Source: Emydura subglobosa (Eukaryota > Chordata > Testudines > Chelidae). From it: 64,000 bases of DNA. Location: assembly GCA_007922225.1 (NCBI GenBank), contig ML679989.1, forward strand, positions 22,420,838 to 22,484,837. The letters are read 5' to 3'. Every line of letters begins with the position of its first letter. Position 1 is the stretch's first letter. Made by a program: the position numbers and the translations under genes. The notes below the pieces were generated by a model that was given only the letters and a program-made list of their open reading frames with translations, was not told the origin of the DNA and searched no databases. Positions 10,443 to 21,158 of the stretch are shown here, piece after piece.

Positions 10443-12360
10443 TGTTTACCTCTGCTGGCTACCAGAAAAATAGCTGAATGAAATATGGAGGCTAGGGGAG
10501 GGGACATGCCATCTCTTGATCTGTAGAACAGATTTCATATCTGGGCAGCTGCAGGTTCAATACAACGTTAGTCTCTCTGCAAACACGAGTAGTAACTTCA
10601 CAGAGGGCACCCATGCCACATGATTTGGGCTCCAGTACAAGAGTATACAATCTCAGATGTTGGTTCAAATAGTCGCACCTTTCACATCCTGGTGTATGAA
10701 AGCAGAACCATGTATTCTCAGATCAGGGTTCCACTGGCGAAATGGGTCAAGATTTTATAATTTAGAGGAAGCTGCAACAAAGGAAAAAACCAAACAACTA
10801 AGGGTCAGATATGCACTCATTGGGCAACCAACTCCAAGTGAATTTCAGTGGAGATGGGCCCACAAACTCTTTTAAAGCCATTTGAAAATTTTTATCTGAC
10901 AAATACCTGAGTTTCCCTAGGACAATATTTCCTTGTCCTGCAATGGGACACTTCACATAGAGAGACAACCTTAACTAAAATTGAACAAAAACAAGCACTC
11001 CAGCTAGAAAGCACCATTTTGGCTAGAAATGTAGCCCCTGTTGAAAAATATTCTCTATATAATTTGAAATTTCTACAAACTGGGCTATTTTCATACAATG
11101 AGAGCGGTGTGGAACTCAAATTTCCATTTCATGGGCAATTCCGTGATTTCAAAGGTTGGTTTTCATTCCAAATCTGACTTTTTAAAAATGTATTTATCTA
11201 TATTAATTTTACTTTCAGGTTATTTTTATTTTATATTACATTGTATTTTAGAGAAACATTTTTTAAATTTTGTTTTATGCTGTTTCATAAATCCACAGAA
11301 AATAACTTGCTTTGTAATAATTTTTTTTCTAAATTGCTATGTTCGCATGGATCATTTTGATCTCAATCAGGAAAACATTTCTCCCGCAAAAATGCCAGTC
11401 AATTTTTTTTCAGCTCTACGTTTTCTTCTTTATCTTTGAAGAATATTAAGTCTCAGTTTTGTAGCTGTCTTCTCTGCCATTCCTCATCCTGATTAGTCAC
11501 TGAATAAGGACACGATCCCATAAAGAATGATGCACAGAGTTAATTTTACACTCTTGGAATAACTCTGTGCAGTCTGAGCCTTCACTCACTGAAGCCTAAG
11601 CTAAAATTTCCACTGACTTCAAGGATAGGAGACTCTGATTTCAGTGGCATTTGGACAGCTAACGCCTGGAGACTGCTTTGAAACTTACAGCTCGGCTCGG
11701 CAAGATTTGATTTCAATCATTAGACATCGGTAAATGTTGCTGTCTGCTGAAACACCAAAACCAGCAACAAAAATGGTCAGTAACACTGGGCGTTAGTGCA
11801 GCCTCCTCCCGCGCCTTGCGCCTGCAGGGATGGTCTCACCGGTCTCGCAGCCGTGGAAGGAGTAAAAATTAAAATAGTTAATAACTGAAACCCCCCAAAA
11901 TCAATATTAGTTGTCAAAAGGGCAACCCCTCCCCCAATTCGGCCAGATCTACTCATAGCCAATGTCTCTGCCCTTCATACTCAGCACAGCAGCAAATATC
12001 AGCTCTGCTTCACCCTCATCAGCTCCCTGGACCTCTCAAAGCTCCTTGTGTGACTTTTGGGTGAATTATCAAAGGTTGGTAGGTTCCTAAATATGTGGAT
12101 GCATGCCTCAGTAGGGTCAGTAGGTAATCATTGATTTCAAATCCCAGCAGAAGGGACTGTGTCTTTAGGTGCAGAAATATCTCTACCCATCAGTCTCTCT
12201 GTGCTCCAGGCCCCCATCTGTAAAGCAGGGAGAACAGCCCCGCACCGGGGTGCTGGGAGGATAGACCCATGCAAGACAGAGAGGTGCCCAGATACCAGGT
12301 GATGGAGCTAGATAAGAAGCTAGGATAGCAGTGACCTGGCAGCTGCTGTCTTTTTTCCAA
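10443..12360. other. No gene; AT-rich repeats and MITE-like pieces
   Basis: The part from 10883 to 11440 is AT-rich with repeated 'tgaaaatttt' and 'gaaatttc' words and resembles the non-autonomous DNA repeat seen again at 33.5, 45.6 and 57.3 kb. The part from 11500 to 11660 has an imperfect palindrome ('cacagagttaattttacac' against 'aactctgtgcagtctgagcc'). Near 12180-12310 lies a weak MIR-like segment ('ccatctgtaaagcagggag'). No frame is protein-like. Confidence 0.45.
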
Positions 12361-12366
12361 ATTCAG

Positions 12367-14581
12367 TCATTTAGCTTTGGGTTGGGAGTTTGAGAGATCA
12401 TTGCCCCATTGCCCTTGGATTGGCCCTTGGGGGCCGGGCACGGACTTGGGGCTAGGGACTGACTTGGGGCCTGGTGGGCCGATTCCCGGGGGGCCGGGGA
12501 CCGACTTGGGCCCGGGTGTCCGGCTCCCGGGCCCCAAGTCTTCACTTTGACAGGACGGTGATCTGAATCTCTGCGATCGTGATTGGTTCTTAGCTGTGTC
12601 TGAAAAGATAGAAACACGATCCCGGAACCCTACATGGGGTCTGAACGTATAACCCTGTTGAGGGACATGCCCACTCGAAGATCCAGGATTATTCCGTTGG
12701 TTAGAATTATTTTGCCAGTGTTTGTTTTCAGGGAATTTAAAAACACCTTGGCATATTCCTTGAGGTGATGTCCTCAAAGGTCCCTCAATTTTTACTGTGG
12801 GATTGGTGTGTGGCTCCTGAAGCGTTGCAACAGGGGCCCACGCCGACCTAACTTAAGGCCTCCCTGAGAATGTGCTTTAGCCAATAAGGCCAATGCATCC
12901 TTCAAGGAAGTGTCATCATTGACATGCATATTAACCTTTTCCTGCAGCTGTGGGAGAGAATTGTTAATTAATAAACTAACATATTGTGGCCCATCTATGT
13001 CCTTTCTCATATAACTGTGCCAAGCTGCACTTAACCGAAGATTAAATTGATGTGGAGATTGATTGGGTCTTTGCTTTAAATTCGATAGGATAGCTACTCC
13101 AGCTTTTCCTGGGTGCTGATTATGTTCCAATAAGGCTACTGTTTCCTTAAAAGATTTCTCACCTACTCTATATTCAAGGGGTAATGTATGCCACAATGCT
13201 GTAGGATTTTAACCCAGTCTTCCCTTGGTAAGTCAAACACTTTTGCCTTTTCCTGTACATGTTGTGCATGTGCTGCAATAGAACTATCCTCCATCATTCC
13301 TATTTGCTTAGCCACCAAATCAAGGGTTTTAATATCTGTAACTAATGCCACAGGACAATCTGAATTTGAATTTGATCTGATAATTTCCAGGGTTTGATTT
13401 TCCAATTTGGGAGATGAAGTTCTTCTATCCTGATTAGTACGTCCTTCATTAGAACTATTAGAGCTTTTTGTTGAAAATTCTTCTGGGGTAGCTGGTGGAT
13501 CAGGGTAGCTTTTCATTAAAGTTCTATGTTCCCTATTTAATATTTCCCCACACTGGCGGAGGACATTTCCTTGTTCCTGAAGAGGTATAGCTGAGTGCTT
13601 TACAGGTACACCAGGAGATACTAGCATATACCAAGAGGGTGGTCTTGGTCCATGAAATTCAAAGGATTTAGGCAGTGCTCGTAATGATTGTTCAAATGAC
13701 ACCAAATGTCCACCTGAAGATGCTAGAAATTTTGAATCATATGGTGCCAATGTAACATTAGGTTGGGGTACAGGGATAACATCCCTGTGCTGTTGCCTTA
13801 CTCTCTGTTGCAATTTAGAAATTACTATATCACAAGCACTAGCTGCTTGTGTTACTTGGGAAACTGCATCTTCCAATCCCTGCACAATTACAAACTCTAA
13901 AGACACATTCTTTTCTCCAACAATAGCAGATGCTAATGGAGCAGATGTCTCCTCCTCTTTTGCTTCCCTTGTCTCATCCTATACATCACCAGTTACCTCC
14001 TTTGAGATGATGTCTGACTCCTCCTCTTGTTATGCCACTTTAGGACTTTCCTTTTCTTCTGACAGAACGCTTACAACTGCTTTACCACTAACTTCCTTTT
14101 TCAACTCCTCTTGCTGAGACGCAACCTCCAACTTTGCTTTTAAAAGTACTGTGTCAGATTGAATTAACTTTCTCGCTTCTGCCAGTTGTTTTTCCTCTGT
14201 TGGTTCCAGCGTTTGTATCCCTCTGCTTACTCTATTCAAAGAGCTCTCAGCCGAAGTTTTAGTATTTGTGAGCTGATTCATCTTCTTTTTCACTAACATC
14301 TCACAAAACTTTTCCAACTTACTATTTCGTTCTAACAACTGACCACGCTCTGATTTATAATCATTTAGTGAGCCTTCCAACTTACTGATTTTCCCCTCTA
14401 CTTCCTGCACTTGATACCGACCTTGCTCTAACAATTTTCCCAACTCCAATTGGTTCTTTGAAACTTTATTTAATTGAATTATTAACTCCCGGTTAGTTTT
14501 TTCTTTCTCTTCTAAAGTTTCCTGAGCTTTTCTAAGTAACTTTTGTTCTACCTCCTGATCAAAAACCTGCTCAGAGATCAT
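12367..14581 (-). pseudogene. Degraded retroviral gag (ERV-A)
   Basis: On the minus strand, an ATG at 14579-14581 opens a region of about 740 codons. The N-terminal ~180 residues are Lys/Glu/Leu-rich with heptad spacing and look like a long coiled coil. A middle part rich in Pro, Ser and Gln follows. Then comes a capsid-like part with a segment resembling the major homology region (around NLKQRPNQSPHQFNLRLSAA, about 13080-13020). The last ~100 residues are a Pro-rich tail with PGPKSVPG-type repeats. I see no CCHC zinc knuckle. Breaks: two in-frame stops between 14030 and 13975, a frameshift near 13180, a stop at 12792 and a further frame change before 12777. The CA call rests on position and the MHR-like stretch; family affinity was not determined. 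Confidence 0.75.
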
Positions 14582-15579
14582 GTTACTGTATTTTAGTTGT
14601 CCTAAAACCCCTTTGTGTTTCTTAATATATTTACAAAGCTTTCCAAATAATTTCCAAAATAATAAGCATTTCCAAGTAATTCTCCAAAGCAGAACCTTGG
14701 GCTACGCTCACAAATTCTATAGCTGCTGCTTCACTCATTTCACTAATGAACTTCCTTAAATCTTAAACTCCAAAACTTAACTCTATAAACTCTATTTGCT
14801 ATGTTACAAACACTATAATTAACCTTTATATTTCCCACTCTCAATCTGAAGGCATCCCTTAGATTTACAAAGGAGAGGTAATAAAAGGAAATAACAACAT
14901 TACCCCTGACTAGTCTTAACAATATATTTCTGTTACTTTAAACAAGTCCCAAAACGAGAAGGGTGGGGGCGAGTTCCCTTCTCTTCCTTCAATAACTAAC
15001 TCTTAGCTAATCGATAGGGTAGTTTACTCAGTCTGGATTACTACGGCTGGGAAACTCATAGTAGGCAGATCATGAGCGCAGCACAGGATAAGTTGTTAGG
15101 GACTTAAAAGAAATATGGCGGCTTTTTCCAGTAGCCTTTCCTAGCGGCTTTTCCAGCGGCTTTTTTTTTTTTTTTAAACAACGCAAACTCAACTTTCCAG
15201 CCACCACTATGTGTGGGTCACCGGGCCCCGGTGATACTGTGATTCTATATTCATTTATGGTACCTTTGATTAATAATATTCCTACACTCCAAACACCCCT
15301 TTAAATGTACATATCACTTTAATTAATTATTGCTACCCCTAAACACATGCCATACCTATAATAAACAAAACAGAAATAAAGAACCACAGAAAACTTCTGG
15401 GAAAGCTGCCAAAAACAGTCAAAGGAAACCACAAGTTTCTGTTTCAAGTAGCCTTCTCAAATGTTTAAAAAAAACACCTTAACTATTTCGCTTCCTAGTT
15501 TGACTAAAATCCTTTTTATTGTTTAGTCTCTAATTACCTGGTACCACCTTGAATTTACCTGTTTATATACTTTTCAAGT
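14582..15579 (-). other. ERV-A leader between PBS and gag
   Basis: About 1 kb with no protein-like frame lies between the primer-binding site and the gag ATG. It contains a T-run near 15163-15176 (an A-run on the viral strand) and a palindromic 'caccgggccccggtg' at 15219-15233. A packaging signal would be expected here, but I cannot identify one. Confidence 0.55.
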
Positions 15580-15597
15580 GTCCCATCTGGGTCGCCA
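15580..15597 (-). other. ERV-A primer-binding site, tRNA-Arg(CCG) type
   Basis: The plus strand reads gtcccatctgggtcgcca, which is the last 15 nt of vertebrate tRNA-Arg(CCG) plus CCA, as I recall that tRNA. The viral strand is therefore TGGCGACCCAGATGGGAC, an 18-nt match with no mismatch. It sits 3 nt from the LTR edge at 15601, the usual spacing. Confidence 0.88.
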
Positions 15598-15600
15598 ATC

Positions 15601-16981
15601 TGTAGCCTGATTTTATGGTTATTAATTTATTGAATAGGGTAATAGGTTTGCCAATTGCTCTAATTAAAGGATTATGAGGTTCGTATCCTTAATCAGGCTT
15701 CAGGTGAGTTCTATAAGGACCCCGGGTACAACAAAGGAAAATTCCAGTGATAACCAATATTTGTATAATTTTATAAATTTATTAAGATAACATAAAATAA
15801 CATAAAATAACAAACAAATGAAATGAAACAAATGAAAATAAAGTGAATAATCAAATGGGTAATGGATTAATACAATCTTAAATGTAAAGACTTATTTGAT
15901 ATATATGTCTATGATATGCTTTAAACTAGTATACTCACACCCTTCCTGGACATGGAGTAGAGTGGAATAAGCACTGCTTCAAAGCTAAGAGCTATAAGCT
16001 AAGACTAACATTACAACATGACAACTTTAAGAATATAAAATAAAGAATGAATCTTAACACTAAATAAAACTTCAAGCAGGGATAACTGACAGTCGACTAC
16101 CCCGATGAGCTGGATTTGATCTTTCTTATACCCCCAAGAATATGGATCCTCCTTCCGGGCCCATACTTGGCCTTTCCACCTCCAAACTTTTGGGGTACAT
16201 ATAATCTATTGGCTACTAGGTTTGTACGTATTATTGATGTATCCACATCCCTTTCCAAGTGGTCTTCTGTCTTACCTTTGTTATTTCTAGCTTATTGTGG
16301 GTTCTGTGGTGTTCTTGTAAAGTTTCTTGGGCGTAACTGGGGACAGCCCTTTCCCCTTTTAATGTCACGACTCATCTAGGGTAAAAGTTATGACCATATA
16401 TGTCTTATCCTATTACACATTGATACTTATCTAAGCCAAAGGTTGAATATATATATATACACTAACGGTAGCTGTCATCCAGGATGTAGTCTGGAAGGTA
16501 CTTTGCATTACAGCTGAATAAAATATATAATTTTATTATTTAATCACACAATCTTATCAAAATATATATGAAAAATATCTCTAATAATAATAATGAAAGC
16601 AAGCAGGCTAGTTCTATAGGCTACAATGTACGTCCATGTCTCGAGTAAATAGAACGAGAACCCAGAAAAGCTGCCCTGTCTGATAACGTGACCATCCCTC
16701 CTAGCCTCAGTGAAAAGGGGAAACGTCTTTTCTGGTTCGTTTTATATCCTTCTGTGGTAAGGTGCAGTCTCCTGAAACACGTCTGCTGTGGGGAATGTAA
16801 CAGGCAATGGAAAGCTGGGATTTACTTGATTGTTTTGTAAAATTAAACCAGAGTCAAACTTCTAGTCTGAAAGAGAAAGGCCTGGAGAGGGAAGAAGCTT
16901 CTAGTCTAGAAACAAATCTCTCTTTATTGAACGTACGTCATAGTGTCTGTCAAGAAATATCTCACCAATCCTAGATTTTAC
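15601..16981 (-). repeat. ERV-A 5' LTR
   Basis: The plus-strand left edge is tgtagcctga, so on the viral strand the LTR ends in TACA, three bases before the primer-binding site. The right edge is less certain. The best candidate is 'gattttaca' ending at 16981, which gives TGTA...TACA ends; an alternative is near 16802. It contains a TATAAAA box on the minus strand (16740-16746) and AATAAA hexamers (15626-15631, 15778-15783). No second copy exists in the window to confirm the ends. Confidence 0.65.
16740..16746 (-). promoter_or_regulatory. Probable LTR TATA box (ERV-A)
   Basis: TATAAAA on the minus strand in the context 'ggatataaaacgaacc', inside the putative U3 region of the ERV-A LTR. Confidence 0.5.
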
Positions 16982-16984
16982 AGC

Positions 16985-17062
16985 TGAGATTTTCAGAGAT
17001 ACTTAAGTGATTTAGACACTGAATTCCCATCCAAATCCCATAGAAGGTTTTGAAAATCTCAA
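16985..17062. mobile_element. Palindromic MITE
   Basis: The ends are tgagattttcaga and, inverted, tgagattttcaaaa, around a short centre with 'cccatccaaatcccatag'. This small inverted-repeat element recurs through the window. Confidence 0.65.
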
Positions 17063-17307
17063 CACTTCGCTGATCTTACATTTTGTCCAGCCAAATCTCC
17101 TCTTACCCTCCAAGGCAAGTGTACATGTATCCAGTCCCCCTTCAATAATCTCACTCAGGCTCCTAAATCACTTAGGCTCCTTTACAAATATTACCTGGAG
17201 TGACTAACTTCTATTTTTTCCAAAAGTGACTTTGTCACTAGAGCTTAGCAGCCTGGATCTCACTGAGAGGCGATGGGACTTAGGCTTCTCTCTCACTTTT
17301 GATGTTT

Positions 17308-17514
17308 ACTTTTTTGACCATGTTACCCTTAGCTCAGTGCCCGGCTCAGTCATTTCTGAAAGGAGGCAGCACCAGTTGCTTCTGAGATCCAATGCAGATG
17401 CAGCCAGGTGCTTTACACATTTCAGCTGGGATTCTCCCAGTGGGGCAATGTACACCAGAAACACCCAACTGCCATGACATAGCTATGAGAATTTGGCATC
17501 TAACTCCCTGTGGA
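17308..17514 (+). repeat. Direct repeat copy 1 (pair with 17846-18050)
   Basis: About 205 bp share a colinear order of blocks with 17846-18050: 'atgttacc(c/t)ttagctcagt', 'gctttacacatttc', 'gtgggattctc' and 'aacacccagctgccatgaca', at roughly 80% identity by eye. There is no coding potential. Confidence 0.85.
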
Positions 17515-17845
17515 AGCATGGAGGTTAGAGCCCTGAGATTATAAAGTATACATTTTTTGCCACCTCTAAGGAAAGTTTGTGTCACAGGGATCTTCAGTTC
17601 CACAGTAGTTATAGAAATTATATCCTCTTGTACCAGAACTACAGGCTCTGACTGGTCTGTTTGGGAGTTTCATAACCAACAGACCAATACTGACTCCATC
17701 CTGTGAAGGACGACATCACACATTCCCACTAACCGATTCATGTTCCGATTCGGATACAGTCAATATCATCTTTGCAGTTGTCTGCATTGCAATATAGTCT
17801 GCAACTTGACTCCAAAACTGCTCTGTCACTATTGAAGTTCAATTA

Positions 17846-18050
17846 CATTTTTTGACAATGTTACCTTTAGCTCAGTGCCCTGCTCAACCATTTCCGAAAT
17901 GAGGCAGTGCAGGCTGCTGCTTAGATCAGATGCACCAAGATGCTTTACACATTTCGGGTGGGATTCTCAAAGTGGGTAATGTACACTAAAAACACCCAGC
18001 TGCCATGACATTGCTAAGAGAATTTAGCACCTAACTACGGTAGGATTCTT
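17846..18050 (+). repeat. Direct repeat copy 2 (pair with 17308-17514)
   Basis: Second copy of the ~205-bp segment, 538 bp downstream of the first in the same orientation. It is diverged by substitutions and a few short indels. Confidence 0.85.
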
Positions 18051-18169
18051 GGAAAGGCCCAGGCCATGGAAGATTTCTTCCAGCCTTTAGGGAAGAATAC
18101 AAACATCGACTTATTTCAGAATGCAAAACTATCTAGGAGATTGTTGTCCCCAGTCCTCTCCTGGCTATT

Positions 18170-19817
18170 GTGGAGAAACTAAATGAATTTTTTGCATCGG
18201 CCTTCACAGCGACACAGCTGAGGATGTGAAGGAGGTGCCCAAATCTGAGCCATTCCTTTTAGGTGACAAATTTGAGGAACTGGCCTGAGGTTTTGGAACT
18301 TAGTAGTTCTGCAATTTCACATTTGAGTTACTTCCGAACTTTTAATAACTGTGGTATGCAATCTGTCATTTAAATCAGCTTCTGTGCCAGATGACTGGAG
18401 GGTAGCTAATGTGATGCCAATTTTTTTAAAAGGCTCCAGAGGCGATCCAGGAAATCACAGGCAGGTAAGCCTAACTTCAGTATCAGGCAAATTGGTTGAA
18501 ACTATAGTAAAGAACAGAATGATATGACTCATAAACTAACAGGATTTGTATGGGAAGAGTCAACATGGTTTTTGTAAAGGAAAATCATGCCTCACCAATC
18601 TTCAAGAATTCTTTGAGGACATGTGGACAAGGACGATGCAGCAAATATAGTGTACTTAGATTTTCAGAAAGCCTTGGACCAGGTCCCTCACCAAAATCTC
18701 TTAAATGTAAGCAGTCATGGGAGCCTCTGCTGAGTCAGTAACTGGTTAAAAGAAAGGAAACAAAGGGTAGGAATAAATGGTCAGTTTTCCAGATGGAGAG
18801 AAGTAAATAGTGGCATCCCCCAAGGGTCTCTACTGGGACCAGTGCTGTTCAACATATTCATAAATGAACTGGAAAAAGATATAAAGAGTGAGGTGGCAAT
18901 ATTAGCAGATGATACAAAACTACTCAAGATTGTAACTCTTTGCAGTTTGCTTTGGATTTAACTAAGGGTTCTCACAAAACTGTGTGACTGGGAACAAAAT
19001 GGCAAATGAAATTCAATGTTGATAAATGAAAAGTAACGCACATTGGAAAACAGAAAATGGTGGGGTCTAAATTAGCTGTTACCTCTCAAGAAACCAATCT
19101 TGGAGTCATCATGGATAGTTCTCTGAAAACATCCACTCAGTGTGCAGTGGCAGTCAAAAAAGCTAACAATGTTGGGAATAATTAGGAAAGGAATAGATAA
19201 TAAGACAGAAAATAACATATTGCCTCTTTATAAATCTGTGGTATGACAATACCTTGAATACTGAGTGCAGATCTGGTTGCCCCATCTAAAAAAAATATAT
19301 TGTAATTGGGAAAGGAACAGAAAAGGATAACAAAAATTATTTGGGTGATACAACAGCTTTGATATGAAGAGAGATTAAAAAGACTAGGACTTTTCATCTT
19401 AGAAAAGAGCCAACTAAGGGGGTATATGATAGTCTATAAAATCATGACGTGTGGAGAAAGTAAATAAAGATATGTTGTTTATTCCTTCCCATAATACAAG
19501 ATCTAGGGGTCAGCAAATGGCATTAATGGGTAGCAGACTTCAAATGAAAAAAAGGAAGTATTTATTCACCCAACACACAATCAACCTGTGGAACTCCTTG
19601 CCAGAGGATGTTCTGAAGGACAAGATTATAATTGAGTTAAAAAAAGAAGTTAATGGAGGATAGGTCCAGAAGCTGAGAGTGGGTGACGGGATGGATCAAT
19701 CGATGATGACCTGTTCTGTTCATTCCCTCTGAAGCACATGGCACTGGCCACTGTCGGAAGACAGGATAAAGGACAGGATGGACCATTGGTCTGACCCAGT
19801 GTGGCCGTTCTTATCTT
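18170..19817 (+). mobile_element. CR1-type LINE (second subfamily), RT remnant to 3' end
   Basis: Plus-strand remnants of a LINE reverse transcriptase in order: 'LNEFFASAF' near 18180, 'GFVKGKSCLTN'-like near 18565, 'VYLDFQKALD' near 18650, 'GIPQGSLLGPVLFNIF' near 18815-18870, and the catalytic LADD box (18902-18913). The 3' end is 'ggaccattggtctgacccag' followed by 'tggccgttcttat', typical of a CR1/L3-like subfamily different from the ATTCTATG-tailed copies. Numerous frameshifts and stops are present. It is dead. Confidence 0.88.
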
Positions 19818-20205
19818 CTCCCTTTGAGATGCTGGGTGGAGCTGGCAGCAGCAGAGCAGTTTTTGCCCTGCAGGGCCACGTGTGGGGTCCCTTCTCGGTA
19901 ACCGTGTGACAGGCCCAGCCCCAGGAACCGCCTCAGCACTATGTGTGCCCTGGGAAGCCCCCAGCTGGCTCTGCACAGTCCCAGTGCCCCTGGCTTGTGG
20001 GTCGACCTCTTTGTTTGCCTGACCTCCCTACCTCCAAGGGCCCCAGTGATCCTGGTGTAGTTACTTTGCCAGTGCAGGTCGCAGCTGGGTTTAGCCAATG
20101 TAAGATCTATGGAGCTTTTCCCGGGGAAGTGTCCAGACATCACTGCTGGGGCCTGGCTGTTTGTCTCTGGCCTCTGTGAGTGCTAGGGGGCTGGCTGGTT
20201 TGCAG
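19818..20205. other. No gene; GC-richer unique-looking stretch
   Basis: About 390 bp of GC-richer sequence with overlapping open frames on both strands and no recognisable motif. Confidence 0.4.
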
Positions 20206-20210
20206 AGGGA

Positions 20211-20640
20211 TATAGACTCACAGACTTGATCACCTAGTCTGACTTTCTGCACGCTGCAGGCCATAGAACCTCACCCACCTGCTCCTGTCACAGACCCTCA
20301 CCTCTGGCTGAGTTACTGACGTCCTCAAATCATGGTTTAAAGAGATCAAGTTACAGAGAATTCACCATTTACACTAGTTTAACCCTTCAAGTGACCTGTG
20401 CCCCATGATGCAGAGGAAGGCAAAAACCCCTCAGGTTCTCTGCCAATCTGACCCTGGGGGAAATTCCTTCTGATGCCAAACATGGCAATCCATTGACCTG
20501 AGCATATGGGCAAGACCAACCATCCAGACACCTGGAACAGACTTTTCTGTAGCAAATCAGAGACCTCCCCATCTAGGGCCCCTTCACCAGCTACTGGAGA
20601 TAATTGCTGCGAGCAGTCGCCGGGTGCCTACATACCATTG
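20211..20640 (-). mobile_element. CR1-like LINE 3' region, minus orientation
   Basis: The segment carries 'cctagtctgactttctgcac', 'tcctcaaatcatggtttaaa', 'tgacctgtgccccatgatgc' and 'gcatatgggcaagaccaacc'. This string of words belongs to a common reptilian CR1-type 3' region. It is diverged and has no open frame. Confidence 0.7.
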
Positions 20641-21158
20641 TACATGCATCTGACGGCAAGGGGCACCACTACGGGGGTGGCAGATTTCCCAGGCTTACGT
20701 CCCCACCTATTCTGCACCAAGAGAGAGTATTTGTCTTGATCAAATATTTCTTTTCACAAAAACGGCTTTTTTATGGATATAAAAAATTGGTTAAAATTGT
20801 CTCCCCACTGGCTAGGTCTCAGCGAAACGCTCCACAATGGGAAGATGCTGATAGCCACTTCCCTCCCGGTTCCTTCCAATTAGATGGACAATGACCAGAG
20901 CTCAGGCTGGATTCTCCGCTGTGTCCTTAGGGACATAAGAAATTATCTGCAGCAATAAACGTGTTTTATTTGTATTTGACTGTCTGAAAATTAGACAAGA
21001 CACCATGGGGAAAAGAACCATGATACTGTGTGTATTGGTGCTGAATGTGAGAGAGTGACAGAGGTGTCCTCCACCCCTCTTTCCTGTCTTGTGTGCTGTG
21101 TTACAGGTACACAGAATGGGGCGGTAAACACTCACTGTAACTCTCTGCATATCTTCAT

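Larger units (their letters stand above)
12367..16981 (-). mobile_element. Endogenous retrovirus A: LTR, tRNA-Arg PBS, leader and gag only
   Basis: This is a partial provirus on the minus strand. Reading from right to left: an LTR (15601 to about 16981), a primer-binding site (15580-15597), a leader of about 1 kb, and a degraded gag (14581 to about 12367). No pol, env or second LTR was found to the left, so the element is truncated on its 3' side at about 12.36 kb. The boundary there is the end of the G/C-rich proline-repeat part of gag and is not a clean junction that I can define. It is a fossil and not replication competent. Confidence 0.82.
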
